A stretch of 64,000 nt of DNA from Aquiflexum sp. TKW24L (GCF_023502205.1 NZ_JAMFLG010000003.1:1-64000); one strand, 5' to 3'. Numbered from the stretch's first letter, positions 44,344-54,517 are shown. Made by a program: numbers and translations. Notes: generated by a model from the sequence alone, not told the origin.

Positions 44344-45045
44344 CTAAAACAAACTCCCCTGAACAGGTTGGATTTTTTGGGCTTGGAAAGTTCCTTTCAG
44401 CATGTCCTGAAGCAAGCGGTTGAAGGACGGTTTCCAGGTTTCAAGATTGATCTTGGCATCTTTTCCTTCATATCCGATTGGTCCCAATAACTTTTCATAT
44501 CCGATCAACATGGCCCAAATTGTGTAAAAAGTAGCCTCCGCCTGTAATTCAGGTCGGATGCTTCCATCTTTGATTCCTTGGGTGACCATCTGTGTCCCAA
44601 TTTTTCCACAATCGTGGTGGACTTCAAGCAGCTTTAGAAAATGTTCACTCTCCAATACCAAAGGATCAATTTTTAACCTGAGACTTTCATCATTATAGAG
44701 CTGGACCAATCCCATAAAATTCAAAACAGCTTCGTAATACATCCGGTTTGTTTTGGCAAACTTGAAGTAATTATTGGATAGCTCAATCAGCATGTCGAGG
44801 CCGTTTCTTCCTTTCACTTTGATGATATCACGGAATACATCCTTCAGTTCATCAAAAGCTTTTTTGGTCACTGCCATGTACAGGTCTTCTTTGTTTTTAT
44901 AATAAAAATAGGTGAGTCCCTTGCTTATTTTGGAAGCCTTGGCCACGTCATCCATCTTGGTGGCGAGATAACCTTTTTCTGTAAAAAGCTTGATTGAAGC
45001 CTCTAAAATCAATTTTTCCTTCTGTTGTCTTTCCTGAGCTCCCAT
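44344..45045 (-). CDS. TetR/AcrR-family transcriptional regulator
   Basis: A 233-residue repressor. The N-terminal HTH is KLILEASIKLFTEKGYLATK...ASKISKGLTYFYYKNKEDLY (about 10-55), followed by an all-helical ligand domain. The target is unknown; it may be the fatty-acid operon at 38.4-42.3 kb, since TetR proteins often sense acyl-CoA, but a repeat array lies between them. Its 3' end directly abuts that array. Confidence 0.92.
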   Translation of the reverse strand: MGAQERQQKEKLILEASIKLFTEKGYLATKMDDVAKASKISKGLTYFYYKNKEDLYMAVTKKAFDELKDVFRDIIKVKGRNGLDMLIELSNNYFKFAKTNRMYYEAVLNFMGLVQLYNDESLRLKIDPLVLESEHFLKLLEVHHDCGKIGTQMVTQGIKDGSIRPELQAEATFYTIWAMLIGYEKLLGPIGYEGKDAKINLETWKPSFNRLLQDMLKGTFQAQKIQPVQGSLF

Positions 45046-45130
45046 AGTTGAATTTTATTCGAATTAGGTTCAAATATATTAAACTCAGGTCAGAATAAAG
45101 TGTAAATTTTTGGAAGAATAAAGTAATTGC

Positions 45131-45769
45131 CTAACTGTCAATGCACATGATAAAAATCTGCCACTGATCGTTGTCCAAAATGACACTTATCTCCGTGACG
45201 AGGGTGTGAAGACAGGTCCTGAAATTATTGCTGTAAAAATTCTTGATGCCCAAATAAGAAGCCGCAAATCTTTCCCTCAAATCGTCCATTTCAGTATCGC
45301 TTTCGGATTCGGTGATGATTCCCTGTTCAAATCTTTGGATTATCTCCAATCTTTCGGTTTCACTTTTTTCAAGCAAAACCTTTATTTCTGCGATATAGGA
45401 CAAACCTACAGCATACCTGCAAACCGAAAATGTATTGCTTGCACCATTGATTTTGATTTTTTGGAGAATTCCGGGGTTAAGGGTATTTACACAATTATAC
45501 AAAGAAAGATTTTCCCCTTCCAAGTTTTCAAGTTCAGCCCTTCTGACACCGTAAATGCCATCCATTCCTTCATTTTTAATAGAAAATGCCTGTTCCCTCG
45601 TACCTCCCTGTATAGAAAAAACAAAGAATCCTTCATGGATATTGTTGACAACCCGATCTATTTCATCCGCTGTGGCCTCAGGAGTTTGGGGTTCTTCTTT
45701 GATACAGGATAGTAAAATGCCCGAAATAAGAAGTAAAAAAAGAAACAAAAAAAAGGAAGAAATTCGCAT
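45131..45769 (-). CDS. Lipoprotein of unknown function
   Basis: A 212-residue protein with a lipoprotein signal (FLLLISGILLSC, Cys at 22) and a mostly helical C-terminal part. Three to four cysteines occur in the mature part (CVNT, VCRY, TCLH). I recognise no family. It is upstream of, and on the same strand as, the TetR gene (85 bp), so they may share a transcript. Confidence 0.7.
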   Translation of the reverse strand: MRISSFFLFLFLLLISGILLSCIKEEPQTPEATADEIDRVVNNIHEGFFVFSIQGGTREQAFSIKNEGMDGIYGVRRAELENLEGENLSLYNCVNTLNPGILQKIKINGASNTFSVCRYAVGLSYIAEIKVLLEKSETERLEIIQRFEQGIITESESDTEMDDLRERFAASYLGIKNFYSNNFRTCLHTLVTEISVILDNDQWQIFIMCIDS

Positions 45770-46099
45770 AATTGAATAGCCTGTGCCTTCTAAAGGTAAA
45801 AATAATACCCTTAAAAACGCATGATTAATAGGATTCCGCTTTCAAGAAATAAAACTTCTGTTTTATTTCTAGGAGGTAGGAAGGTTAAGAAATTCACTCT
45901 TCGAGGTGGAAATCCGTGTTTAGCTACGCGCAATAAAGCGGATACTCATATTAAAATTAATACGTATCCTTGAACAAATCAGCGTCCCTGCGCTTGTTCT
46001 GGTAACTGGTACTCGACTTAGAAGGGGCCTTGGAGGTCTGAGGTTTTTGGTGCAAACCCAAAATAGCTATTTTGGGCAAAAAGTAGGGCCTCTCAACTT
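45770..46099. other. Intergenic region with two perfect palindromes
   Basis: Holds AGAAATAAAAC/GTTTTATTTCT (45845-45870, 4-base loop) and the continuous 20-base palindrome CCCAAAATAGCTATTTTGGG (46057-46076), which lies about 25 bp downstream of the DUF6266 stop and may end its transcript. No gene is seen. Confidence 0.7.
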
Positions 46100-46612
46100 T
46101 TATTTAGGACGGTATTGTTCCGATATCATATCTTCAGGATTATGAAGGACTACAAAAGCTTTGTCCCAAGGTTTTGAATTGGATACATAAGAATTGTTAT
46201 GCCAAGTGATCAAAATACCATCGCCTGTTTTTTCTGCTTTTGGATCTTGGGGTGGTAGGAGATTACCTCTGCTTATCTTAAACAGTGATGGGTCTAAGGC
46301 AAAGTTTCGCCCTTCAGAGACGAAGGCATTGTATAAAGTGTAGGAAACACAGACATGGAATGGCCTTTTGGCACCATCTGCAAAATTCTGAAAACCAAAA
46401 GCTATGGCTCCTGTAAGCGATTTCAAGTGACTTTGCGTTAAAGTCATTTTACTCTGGTATAGCATTCTGAGCTCAGAAGTCTTTTGCTTTTTAGCTTTTG
46501 TCTGCTTGGGTGGTGCTTGTCGAACGTAGGTTTTGCCTCCAACCTGGTAATAAACCAACCCGCCAACCTTACCCTTGAACTTTCCTCCGGATGAATCATT
46601 TACGCTTGCCAT
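46100..46612 (-). CDS. DUF6266-family protein
   Basis: A 170-residue protein starting MASVNDSSGGKFKGKVGGLVYY. The GKVGGLVYYQVGGKTYVRQAP opening is the hallmark of the Bacteroidota DUF6266 family, whose function is unknown. ATG 46612 is chosen over 46681 because the extra 23 residues are a hydrophobic tail not seen in the family. It is bordered upstream by a purine-rich stretch similar in style to 24.2-24.5 kb and downstream by a 20-base palindrome. Confidence 0.75.
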   Translation of the reverse strand: MASVNDSSGGKFKGKVGGLVYYQVGGKTYVRQAPPKQTKAKKQKTSELRMLYQSKMTLTQSHLKSLTGAIAFGFQNFADGAKRPFHVCVSYTLYNAFVSEGRNFALDPSLFKISRGNLLPPQDPKAEKTGDGILITWHNNSYVSNSKPWDKAFVVLHNPEDMISEQYRPK

Positions 46613-47204
46613 GTGGGTGATAATTAAAAATGAAAACTTAATATATAGATAATAAAGTAAAACTACCAACATAAGGGGCAATTATATTACCTAAATACAA
46701 CATGCTTTATGCTTCACTCACCAAAAATATATAGTTCTGGGACTGGTGTTTGATTGGAGTTTGATTGGTCAATGATTGGTCAATAGGTAACTGATGGGTA
46801 AATGGGAGTCTACTATGGTGTAAGGGAGACTTAGGACTAGTATGGCTTTGAGTCAAGGGGAAATGCGGTTAAATTATATTAAGTAAATTAAATATTCATA
46901 CAAAGAATATTCCCGCAGATGACACAGATGGACGCAGAAAAAATGAAAAATCAGATAGAAGGGAAATGAAGAATTCAAAATGATGAGTTCTGATTGGATT
47001 CAGTAGCAACGAATAGTCGTTTTAAAAATAAGGCAGCTAGGCTCGAGTCAAGAATGAATGGAATTCAATTGGATGAAACTTGTTCTTGCAAATGCTTTGA
47101 GCGGTAATAATTCTTCCGTATTTCGGCTGTATTTTCGGACTGTACATCGATTGCTTGCCAGAAGAATTGACAACCAATAAACCTATTTAAACCAAAAGCC
47201 AGAT
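46613..47204. other. 592-bp non-coding region
   Basis: 46735-46870 is a run of short related phrases (GATTGGTCAATGATTGGTCA, GGGTAAATGGGAG, GGACT) like the 24210-24520 region. The remainder has no recognised gene or RNA. Confidence 0.5.
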
Positions 47205-49055
47205 ATGAATCTTTTCAAGAAACATGCGATTCTAGGGATTCTTCTTTTATTATCCCTATCGGTATTTGCACAAAAAGCACCTGGTCCAAAGCTAATTGTA
47301 AGAGGGGATGACATGGGTTCGTCCAGGTCGGCCAACCTAGCGAGTATAGAAACCTATGAAAACGGCATTGAGACTTCTATCGAGGTCATGGCAATTGGGC
47401 CGTGGTTTCCCGAAGCAGCTCAACTGCTTAGAAAACATACCGGAATCGATTTGGGGCTTCATCTTGTCCTTACCAGCGAATGGGACAATATCAAATGGAG
47501 ACCATTGACAGACTGCCCAAGTTTGGTGGACGATAACGGCTATTTTTTCCCGATGATGGGTCCAAATAAGAACTATCCCGGTTTGGCGATAACCGAGAAC
47601 AAATGGAATCTGGAAGAAATTGAAAGGGAGTTTAGGGCACAGATTGAGTTCGCCCTCAAGGAAGTTCCCCAAATCAGCCACCTTTCCGGGCATATGGGTT
47701 CGACTGGTTTTGATCCCAAAGTGGTGGAAATGGTGGACCGCTTGTCAGCAGAATATGACCTGCCTGTGATGAGTAGGGCAGTGATGCAGGGTTTGGGGAT
47801 TTCTGGGGTCTCTTATGATGGGGCCAAAACTACCTCAGCGGAAAAAGAAGTGGCATTTCTCCGCATGTTGGAAAAACTTGTGCCTGGCAAAAGTTACATG
47901 TTTGTGGACCATCCCGCTTATGATAACATTGAAATGCAGGGTGTGGGACATATCGGCTATGAAGATGTAGCAGTGGATCGTCAAGGTGTGACCGATACCT
48001 GGACAAGTGAAAAGGTCAAGAAAGCCATCTCCGAAAGGGACATTGAACTTGTCAATTTTCCTTCTTTGGTAAAGGCATTGCCCAGAAGCACCCCAACTGA
48101 TGAAAATGTAAATCCAAAAAATATTGAAATTTACCTCGAAGCGGTAAAAGCAAGTGGACAGGAATTACACAGCCTGATGATCCTTCGCCATGGCAAAGTG
48201 GTTGCGGAATATTGGTTTGGGGAAAATGCTTCCAACAAACCCCATGTTCTGCACTCAGTCAGTAAAACCTTTTCTTCAACGGCTATTGGATTTGCGGTAC
48301 AGGAAAATCTTCTGAAAGTCAGCGACAAGGTCATTTCTTTCTTTCCTGACAAACTCCCCTCCGAGGTAAGTGAAAATCTAAGGAATATGGAAATCAGGCA
48401 TTTGCTGACCATGACTGCCGGACATGACACGGATCCTTCCCGCGCTATCCGTGCTGAAAAAGACAAAGATTGGGTAGAGGCTTTTTTGACAACACCTGTG
48501 GAACATAAACCCGGAACTCAATACGTGTACAACAGCTTGGCGACATACATGCTTTCAGCCATCTTGCAGCAAGTAACCGGAGAACGGGTGATTGATTATT
48601 TGCAGCCAAGATTTTTCAGGCCTTTAGGAATAGTAGGAGCAATGTGGGAAGAAAGCCCACAGGGTATTCCTGTTGGTGGTTGGGGACTTTACCTGAAAAC
48701 GGAAGATTTGGCCAAGTTGGGACAATTTTATCTCCAAAAAGGAAAATGGAACGACAAACAGTTGCTTTCAGCATCTTGGATTGAGGAGGCGAGTTCTAAT
48801 CAGGTTCCATCCTTACCTGCAGGAGTCAAAAAGGAAAACCTCAAAGTAAAAGCAAAAGACAGCGATTGGTTGCAAGGGTATGGCTATCAGCTTTGGAGAA
48901 GCCGTCATAATTCATACCGCGCAGATGGTGCCAATGGGCAGTTTGTATTGATCCTCCCTGAAAAGGATGCAGTCATCGTAACCACAGCCAACATTCAAGA
49001 CATGCAGGGTGAAATCAATTTGATTTGGAAACACCTCTTGCCGGCATTGAAGTAA
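47205..49055 (+). CDS. Exported ChbG/YdjC-like deacetylase fused to a serine beta-lactamase-type domain
   Basis: A 616-residue secreted protein with signal peptide (ILLLLSLSVFA). Residues about 28-290 are a ChbG/YdjC-type carbohydrate deacetylase (RGDDMG at 33-38, GLHLVLT with H86, SGHMG with H163). Residues about 300-616 are a beta-lactamase/PBP-type hydrolase with S351-x-x-K354 in HSVSKTF and YVYNS as the second motif. The two enzymes are normally separate. The fusion suggests sequential deacetylation and ester/amide cleavage of a cell-wall or polysaccharide substrate. It stands alone between repeats. Confidence 0.88.
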   Translation: MNLFKKHAILGILLLLSLSVFAQKAPGPKLIVRGDDMGSSRSANLASIETYENGIETSIEVMAIGPWFPEAAQLLRKHTGIDLGLHLVLTSEWDNIKWRPLTDCPSLVDDNGYFFPMMGPNKNYPGLAITENKWNLEEIEREFRAQIEFALKEVPQISHLSGHMGSTGFDPKVVEMVDRLSAEYDLPVMSRAVMQGLGISGVSYDGAKTTSAEKEVAFLRMLEKLVPGKSYMFVDHPAYDNIEMQGVGHIGYEDVAVDRQGVTDTWTSEKVKKAISERDIELVNFPSLVKALPRSTPTDENVNPKNIEIYLEAVKASGQELHSLMILRHGKVVAEYWFGENASNKPHVLHSVSKTFSSTAIGFAVQENLLKVSDKVISFFPDKLPSEVSENLRNMEIRHLLTMTAGHDTDPSRAIRAEKDKDWVEAFLTTPVEHKPGTQYVYNSLATYMLSAILQQVTGERVIDYLQPRFFRPLGIVGAMWEESPQGIPVGGWGLYLKTEDLAKLGQFYLQKGKWNDKQLLSASWIEEASSNQVPSLPAGVKKENLKVKAKDSDWLQGYGYQLWRSRHNSYRADGANGQFVLILPEKDAVIVTTANIQDMQGEINLIWKHLLPALK

Positions 49056-49111
49056 TCAATTAACTTGATTTAATGAATGGGATATATTCAGGCCTCCTGT
49101 GGGGTTTAGTC

Positions 49112-49303
49112 AATAGGAATAAGCCCAATCACAAATAAATAACAAGCAACAAATCGGCTTTAGCCAAAATAATGAGATTGGATTTTATGAAGTTGGATAG
49201 GATTTGGCTAAAGCCGGGGAGATCGGTGCTTTTCTTTCCCCTCCAGCTAAAGCAGGAGGGAATTTAATCGAAAAAATAAGTTTTATCGAAATCAGAATCA
49301 ATA
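49112..49303. repeat. Dispersed copy of the 224-bp repeat
   Basis: AATAGGAATAAGCCC through GAAATCAGAATCAA matches the 224-bp units at 43.5-44.3 kb, including the TTTGGCTAAAGCCGGGG arm. The rest of the gap to 49410 has no gene. Confidence 0.9.
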
Positions 49304-49410
49304 CCAATCACTATTCCTATTTCGGAACCTTACTCTGAAAATGGTCAAAAATAAGACTGACGGCAGCTACTTTTGGTCATACATCCGTCATCGGTCATCT
49401 GTCATCCAGA

Positions 49411-50616
49411 CTACTTCCCAAATCTCTTCAATGCCAATTCACAAACAGTACCACCAATGGACAAAGAACTCGTCGCAGCAGGAGAGGGGGCATTCAGGAC
49501 GTTGATGGTAAACTCATTTTCTCTGATACTGAAATCGTCCAATAATCCTCCCGTTCGGTCACAGGCTTGGGCACGCACACCCGCACCGCCCTCTACCAAG
49601 TCAGATTCATTGATATCAGGGATCAATTCCTGTAATGCTTTGGTGAAAGCGGCTTTTGAAAAAGAACGGTACATTTCGCCCATTCCTGTTTTCCAGTATT
49701 TGGCAGCTACTTTTTGGAATCCCGGCCAAGCCAAGGTTTCCCTCAATTCTGAAAGATTGAAATCGGAACGTTTGTAACCTTCACGCTTAAATGCCAAGAC
49801 CGCATTTGGTCCGGCTTCTACGCCACCTTTCATCATTCTCGTAAAATGTACTCCTAAAAATGGGAAATTGGGATCCGGAACAGGATAGATCAGGTTTTTG
49901 ACCAGGTATTCCCTTTCTTTTTTGATCTTGTAATATTCTCCTCGGAAAGGAATGATTTTGACGTCGATCTCTTCTCTTTGGTTCATTTGCGCCACCTTAT
50001 CAGAGTAAAGCCCCGCACAGTTAATCACCAATTTACAGGAGAATTCATGGTAGGCTGTTCGGACATAAGAAACTCCGTTTAAAGTCTTGATCTGATTTAC
50101 TTTATGTTCCAAAAAAATCACTCCACCAATTGATTCAAATTTTGAAGCATACGCCTGTGCGACCACCTTGTAATCAACGATCCCTGTTTGGGGTACATGG
50201 ATGGCAGCCACTCCGGCGCAGTATGGTTCATATTCTTTCAATTCATCCAAACTGATCGACCTTGTTCCCGTCAGCCCATTTTGAAGACCTCTTTCCAGTA
50301 AGCCATTCAAAATGGTAACTTGATTAGCTTTGGTAGCCACTACCACTTTGCCTGTCAACTCAAAAGGAACATTTTCTTCTTCACAAAACCGGATTAATTC
50401 ATGGTAGCCATTGATGCAGTTAATGGCTTTCAGCGATCCCGGCTTGTAATATAGCCCCGAGTGGATCACTCCGCTGTTATTGCCGGTCTGATGCTTGGCT
50501 ACTTCGGATTCCTTTTCAAGGATTGCAATTTTCAAATCAGGTTTTTGTTGTTTGATTTTCAAACCTGTCGCCAGCCCGACAATTCCTCCTCCTATAATGA
50601 TAATATCGTATGTCAT
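49411..50616 (-). CDS. lhgO: L-2-hydroxyglutarate oxidase
   Basis: A 401-residue FAD enzyme (DAO fold) that oxidises L-2-hydroxyglutarate to 2-oxoglutarate. The FAD motif is IIIIGGGIVGLATG, with NSGVIHSGLYYKPGS (the active-site His region), GRR-like RGEYYKI and GGAGVRAQ near the end. ATG 50616 is chosen; the frame is open to 50814 but with no family match. It removes a toxic by-product of dehydrogenases. It is a single gene facing thrS. Confidence 0.92.
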   Translation of the reverse strand: MTYDIIIIGGGIVGLATGLKIKQQKPDLKIAILEKESEVAKHQTGNNSGVIHSGLYYKPGSLKAINCINGYHELIRFCEEENVPFELTGKVVVATKANQVTILNGLLERGLQNGLTGTRSISLDELKEYEPYCAGVAAIHVPQTGIVDYKVVAQAYASKFESIGGVIFLEHKVNQIKTLNGVSYVRTAYHEFSCKLVINCAGLYSDKVAQMNQREEIDVKIIPFRGEYYKIKKEREYLVKNLIYPVPDPNFPFLGVHFTRMMKGGVEAGPNAVLAFKREGYKRSDFNLSELRETLAWPGFQKVAAKYWKTGMGEMYRSFSKAAFTKALQELIPDINESDLVEGGAGVRAQACDRTGGLLDDFSIRENEFTINVLNAPSPAATSSLSIGGTVCELALKRFGK

Positions 50617-50830
50617 TTTTGTATACAATTTCTGCTCAAATATAAACAGGTGATTGATTTTTATCAGAGTGTCTATGGAATTATTAAAATTGCTCCAAAT
50701 CATCCATTTAGGGGATTGAAAACATCCCGTATGATTTTTTTTAAGTGCATAAAACTCAAAAAAATAATTGAGTTTGTTAATTTGATAATAAAAAAAGCCA
50801 ACATCAATTCGCATATTTGCAAATCAAAAA

Positions 50831-50852
50831 CACACCTGTTTGTAAAGGTGTG
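50831..50852 (+). promoter_or_regulatory. Hairpin in the thrS leader
   Basis: CACACCT/AGGTGTG arms with an 8-base loop, 26 bases before the thrS ATG. It may be part of a translational control structure; function inferred. Confidence 0.4.
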
Positions 50853-50877
50853 ATGTTTCATCAAGTAAAAATTTTAA

Positions 50878-52827
50878 ATGTCTAACCAACAGATCAACAT
50901 TACCCTTCCTGACGGTTCTGTCAGGGAGTATGAAAAAGGAGTTTCGGGGCTACAAATTGCACTTAGTATCAGCGAGGGTCTAGCCAGAAATGTACTTGCA
51001 GCAAAAGTAAACGGTGAGGTTTGGGACTCTAGCAGGCCGATCCACCAAGATTCCAAAGTCCAACTTTTGACTTGGAATGACACAGAAGGTAAAAACACTT
51101 TTTGGCACTCTTCCGCCCACTTGATGGCAGAAGCTTTGGAAGCCCTTTATCCCGGCACAAAATTCGGAATTGGTCCTCCGATTGAAAATGGATTCTACTA
51201 CGATGTGGATTTTGGAGACAAATCTCTTGACGGCGCAGAGCTCGAAAAGATTGAAACCAAAATGATGGAATTGGCCAAACTGAAAAGTGACTTTATCAGA
51301 AAGGAAGTCCCAAAGAAAGAAGCCATTGCTTACTTTACCGAAAAAGCAGACCCCTACAAACTTGATTTGTTAGATGGCCTTGAAGATGGTTCAATCACTT
51401 TCTACGAGCAAGGTAATTTCACTGACCTTTGCCGTGGCCCGCATATTCCCAACACAGGATTTATCAAATCTGTTAAACTTCTCAATATCGCAGGAGCTTA
51501 TTGGAGAGGGGATGAGAAAAACAAGATGCTCACACGTCTTTATGGCATTACATTTCCCAAAGCCAAGGAGCTTCAGGATTACCTTTTTATGCTTGAAGAA
51601 GCCAAAAAACGTGATCATAGGAAGTTAGGAAGAGAATTGGAGTTGTTTACTTTCTCCGAAAAAGTCGGAATGGGATTACCGCTTTGGTTGCCCAAAGGTG
51701 CCTTGCTTCGTGAGCGATTGGTGAATTTCATGAAAAAGGCTCAGGATAAATCGGGATACCAACAAGTGGTGACACCGCATATTGGACATAAAGCACTTTA
51801 CGAAACTTCGGGACATTACGAGAAATACGGAAAGGATTCGTTTCAGCCAATCCGCACTCCGAATGAAGGAGAGGAGTTTTTGTTGAAGCCGATGAATTGC
51901 CCGCATCATTGTGAGATATACAAGCACAAGCCAAGGTCATATAAAGATCTTCCGATCAGGTACGCTGAGTTTGGAACCGTATATCGCTATGAGCAAAGTG
52001 GGGAATTGCATGGATTGACCAGAGTTCGTGGGTTTACTCAGGACGATGCGCATATTTTCTGTAGACCTGATCAGGTCAAAGAGGAATTCATCAAGGTCAT
52101 TGACTTGGTTTTATATGTATTCAAAGCCTTGGGTTTTGATGATTATACTGCCCAGATTTCTCTAAGAGATCCGGCAAAAGGAGAAAAATACATCGGCACA
52201 GATGAAGCTTGGGAAAAAGCAGAATCTGCGATTGTAGAAGCTGCTGCCGAAAAAGGCCTTGAAACGGTCACTGAATTGGGAGAAGCGGCTTTCTATGGAC
52301 CGAAACTTGATTTCATGGTCAAAGATGCTTTAGGCAGGAAATGGCAACTTGGAACGATTCAGGTGGATTATAACCTTCCCGAAAGATTCCAATTAGAATA
52401 CATCGGCTCGGATAACCAAAAACATAGGCCTGTCATGATTCACAGGGCACCGTTTGGTTCCTTAGAAAGATTTGTGGCTGTTTTGATCGAGCATTGTGCA
52501 GGAAATTTCCCATTGTGGCTTTCTCCGGAGCAGATTACAATTTTGCCAATTTCTGAAAAATTCATTGAATATGCTGAGGAAGTAAAAGCAATCTTGGAAG
52601 ATGAGGATATCATCGGGATGATAGACAACCGGGATGAAAAAATCGGTAGAAAAATCCGTGATTCGGAAGTTAAGAAAACACCATTTATGCTGATCGTCGG
52701 AGAGAAGGAACAGCAGGAAGGTAAGATTTCAGTAAGGAAGCATGGAGAAGGCGATTTAGGAAGTCTCTCGCCGGCTGAATTTGTATCCTATTTCAAAGGA
52801 ATAATAGGAGAATCATTAAAAAATTAA
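50878..52827 (+). CDS. thrS: Threonyl-tRNA synthetase
   Basis: A 649-residue class II synthetase. The order is TGS domain (about 1-62), editing domain (about 65-240; motif [11 protein letters not shown] as HSSAHLM), catalytic core with motif 1, MNCPHHC (zinc-binding Cys/His), [32 protein letters not shown], and the anticodon-binding domain. Full length fits E. coli ThrS (642). It starts the thrS-infC-rpmI-rplT cluster, a conserved gene order. Confidence 0.98.
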   Translation: MSNQQINITLPDGSVREYEKGVSGLQIALSISEGLARNVLAAKVNGEVWDSSRPIHQDSKVQLLTWNDTEGKNTFWHSSAHLMAEALEALYPGTKFGIGPPIENGFYYDVDFGDKSLDGAELEKIETKMMELAKLKSDFIRKEVPKKEAIAYFTEKADPYKLDLLDGLEDGSITFYEQGNFTDLCRGPHIPNTGFIKSVKLLNIAGAYWRGDEKNKMLTRLYGITFPKAKELQDYLFMLEEAKKRDHRKLGRELELFTFSEKVGMGLPLWLPKGALLRERLVNFMKKAQDKSGYQQVVTPHIGHKALYETSGHYEKYGKDSFQPIRTPNEGEEFLLKPMNCPHHCEIYKHKPRSYKDLPIRYAEFGTVYRYEQSGELHGLTRVRGFTQDDAHIFCRPDQVKEEFIKVIDLVLYVFKALGFDDYTAQISLRDPAKGEKYIGTDEAWEKAESAIVEAAAEKGLETVTELGEAAFYGPKLDFMVKDALGRKWQLGTIQVDYNLPERFQLEYIGSDNQKHRPVMIHRAPFGSLERFVAVLIEHCAGNFPLWLSPEQITILPISEKFIEYAEEVKAILEDEDIIGMIDNRDEKIGRKIRDSEVKKTPFMLIVGEKEQQEGKISVRKHGEGDLGSLSPAEFVSYFKGIIGESLKN

Positions 52828-52831
52828 ATTA

Positions 52832-52878
52832 ATCGGTATTAATGAGGCAGATTTTTTAAATCTGAAATTAATTCCGAT
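52832..52878 (+). promoter_or_regulatory. Long hairpin between thrS and infC
   Basis: Outer arms ATCGGTATTAAT (52832-52843) and ATTAATTCCGAT (52867-52878), with one T-T mismatch, enclose the inner stem CAGATTT/AAATCTG (52848-52864). There is no T run, so it looks more like a control structure than a simple terminator. Confidence 0.6.
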
Positions 52879-52913
52879 ATTTGCACGCAATTTCATTAAA
52901 TAACGATAAGAAT

Positions 52914-53465
52914 TTGAAAGGAAAACCACCGTTCAGGCAGAGACAAGAGGAACCATATAAGGTTAACGACAGGATCAGAGCTAGGGAAGTAAGGGTCGTA
53001 GGAGACTACGTTGAAGGCGGAAACGCTGTTTTGACGCTTGCTCAGGCTTTGAAAGTAGCTGAAGATAACGAACTTGATCTCGTAGAAATTTCTCCAAACG
53101 CCACTCCACCTGTATGTAAGGTGATTGACTATGCGAAATTTAAATACGAACAGAAGAAGAAGCAGAAGGAGATTAAAGCCAATGCTGCCAAGACTGTTCT
53201 CAAAGAGATCCGATTTGGACCCAATACAGATGACCATGATTTCAATTTCAAATTGAAACATGCGATCAGCTTCCTGAAAGAGGGGGCCAAGGTAAAGGCT
53301 TATGTCCATTTTGTGGGAAGGTCAATCGTATTTAAAGAAAGAGGAGAGATGTTGTTATTGAAGTTTGCGCAGGAGCTGGAGGAATATGCCCAAGTAGAGC
53401 AACTTCCAAAACTGGAAGGGAAAAGGATGTTTCTGTTCTTGGCTCCGAAACCATCAAAGAAATAA
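52914..53465 (+). CDS. infC: Translation initiation factor IF-3, non-AUG start
   Basis: About 183 residues. It binds the 30S subunit and monitors start-codon choice. N-terminal [16 protein letters not shown], linker of [11 protein letters not shown] and C-terminal domain are all present. No in-frame ATG lies anywhere near the beginning, so a non-AUG start is needed: TTG 52914 is the best fit ([13 protein letters not shown]), with ATT 52890 and TTG 52881 as alternatives. Non-AUG starts allow IF-3 to limit its own synthesis. rpmI and rplT follow. Confidence 0.92.
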   Translation: MKGKPPFRQRQEEPYKVNDRIRAREVRVVGDYVEGGNAVLTLAQALKVAEDNELDLVEISPNATPPVCKVIDYAKFKYEQKKKQKEIKANAAKTVLKEIRFGPNTDDHDFNFKLKHAISFLKEGAKVKAYVHFVGRSIVFKERGEMLLLKFAQELEEYAQVEQLPKLEGKRMFLFLAPKPSKK

Positions 53466-53485
53466 TTCAACAAACAAACACAGTT

Positions 53486-53683
53486 ATGCCTAAAGTAAAA
53501 ACAAAATCAGGTGCAAAAAAGAGGTTTACCTTAACGGGAACCGGCAAAATCAGAAGAAAGCATGCTTACAAAAGCCACATTCTGACCAAAAAATCAACCA
53601 AAAGGAAGAGAAATCTTACCAAGATGGGTTTGGTTCATGAGTCAGATGAAGGAAGAGTAAAAGCAATGTTGAGAATCGGTTGA
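53486..53683 (+). CDS. rpmI: 50S ribosomal protein L35
   Basis: 65 residues, starting [14 protein letters not shown], with the basic [17 protein letters not shown] core. Full length for bL35. It is 20 bp after infC and 109 bp before rplT in the conserved order. Confidence 0.97.
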   Translation: MPKVKTKSGAKKRFTLTGTGKIRRKHAYKSHILTKKSTKRKRNLTKMGLVHESDEGRVKAMLRIG

Positions 53684-53792
53684 TCCGAATTCATTTCTTT
53701 TGAAAATTAGGTTTATTTATTCACCAGGCGCTTCGGTCTCCAAGATCAACTGAAACAAAGGTTGACACCAAGGGTCAAAAAATCAAAAAATT

Positions 53793-54137
53793 ATGCCAAG
53801 ATCAGTAAACGCGGTTGCTTCAAGAGCACGTAGAAAAAAAGTACTAAAAGCTACAAGAGGTTATTTCGGAAGAGGTAAAAACGTATGGACAGTAGCCAAA
53901 AACAAGTACGAAAAAGGATTACAGTACGCTTATAGGGACAGAAAAGCAAAGAAAAGAGAATTCAGAGCTTTATGGATCCAGCGTATCAATGCAGGTGCCA
54001 GACAATTTGGCATCTCATACTCACAATTTATGGGATTGTTGAAAAAAGCGGATGTCGAATTGAACAGAAAAGTTCTTGCAGATTTGGCTATGAATCATCC
54101 CGAGGCATTCAAAGCTGTTGTTGAAAAAGTAAAATAA
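53793..54137 (+). CDS. rplT: 50S ribosomal protein L20
   Basis: 114 residues, [20 protein letters not shown] start and ALWIQRINA core typical of bL20. It binds 23S rRNA early in assembly and, in studied bacteria, represses the infC-rpmI-rplT mRNA. The 109-bp gap before it could hold a control site, but none was recognised. Confidence 0.97.
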   Translation: MPRSVNAVASRARRKKVLKATRGYFGRGKNVWTVAKNKYEKGLQYAYRDRKAKKREFRALWIQRINAGARQFGISYSQFMGLLKKADVELNRKVLADLAMNHPEAFKAVVEKVK

Positions 54138-54162
54138 GAACGCACTTTCTTATTTTAATATA

Positions 54163-54189
54163 AAAGCCCCGTAAATCGGGGCTTTTTTT
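54163..54189 (+). terminator. Terminator after rplT
   Basis: Stem AAAGCCCCG/CGGGGCTTT with a TAAAT loop and a following T run. Confidence 0.93.
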
Positions 54190-54407
54190 ATACCTATTAT
54201 TTGAAAGGATAAGGACAGTTTACAATAATTTCTTATATTACAATTGTACAAGAAATACCTGAACCAATCTTTAAAATCTATCAAATGTTAGATTTTGAAG
54301 GATTGGTTTTTAAATAAAAAAAAGCTAATAAACGATTTCAATAGTCATCGGGAGAACCCAATTGACGCTCAGGGAATGAAAACTACAAAGGTTTTTGTTT
54401 GAAATAA

Positions 54408-54437
54408 GTAAAAAAAAAGCTTCTCTAAAAGAGAAGC
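54408..54437 (-). terminator. Terminator of the tRNA-Met gene
   Basis: On the minus strand GCTTCTCT and AGAGAAGC form the stem and are followed by nine T. Confidence 0.85.
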
Positions 54438-54443
54438 CTTGTG

Positions 54444-54517
54444 TAGCGAGGAGGGGAGTTGAACCCCTGACCTCAGGGTTATGAATCCTGCGCTCTAACC
54501 GACTGAGCTACCTCGCC
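54444..54517 (-). tRNA. tRNA-Met (CAT)
   Basis: 74-nt cloverleaf on the minus strand: acceptor GGCGAGG/CCTCGCT (one G-T pair), D-arm GCTC..GAGC, anticodon loop TTCATAA, and T-arm GGGG-TTCAACT-CCCC. The G1-T72 pair argues against an initiator tRNA. CCA is not encoded. A lysidine-modified tRNA-Ile is the other option for anticodon CAT. Confidence 0.92.
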
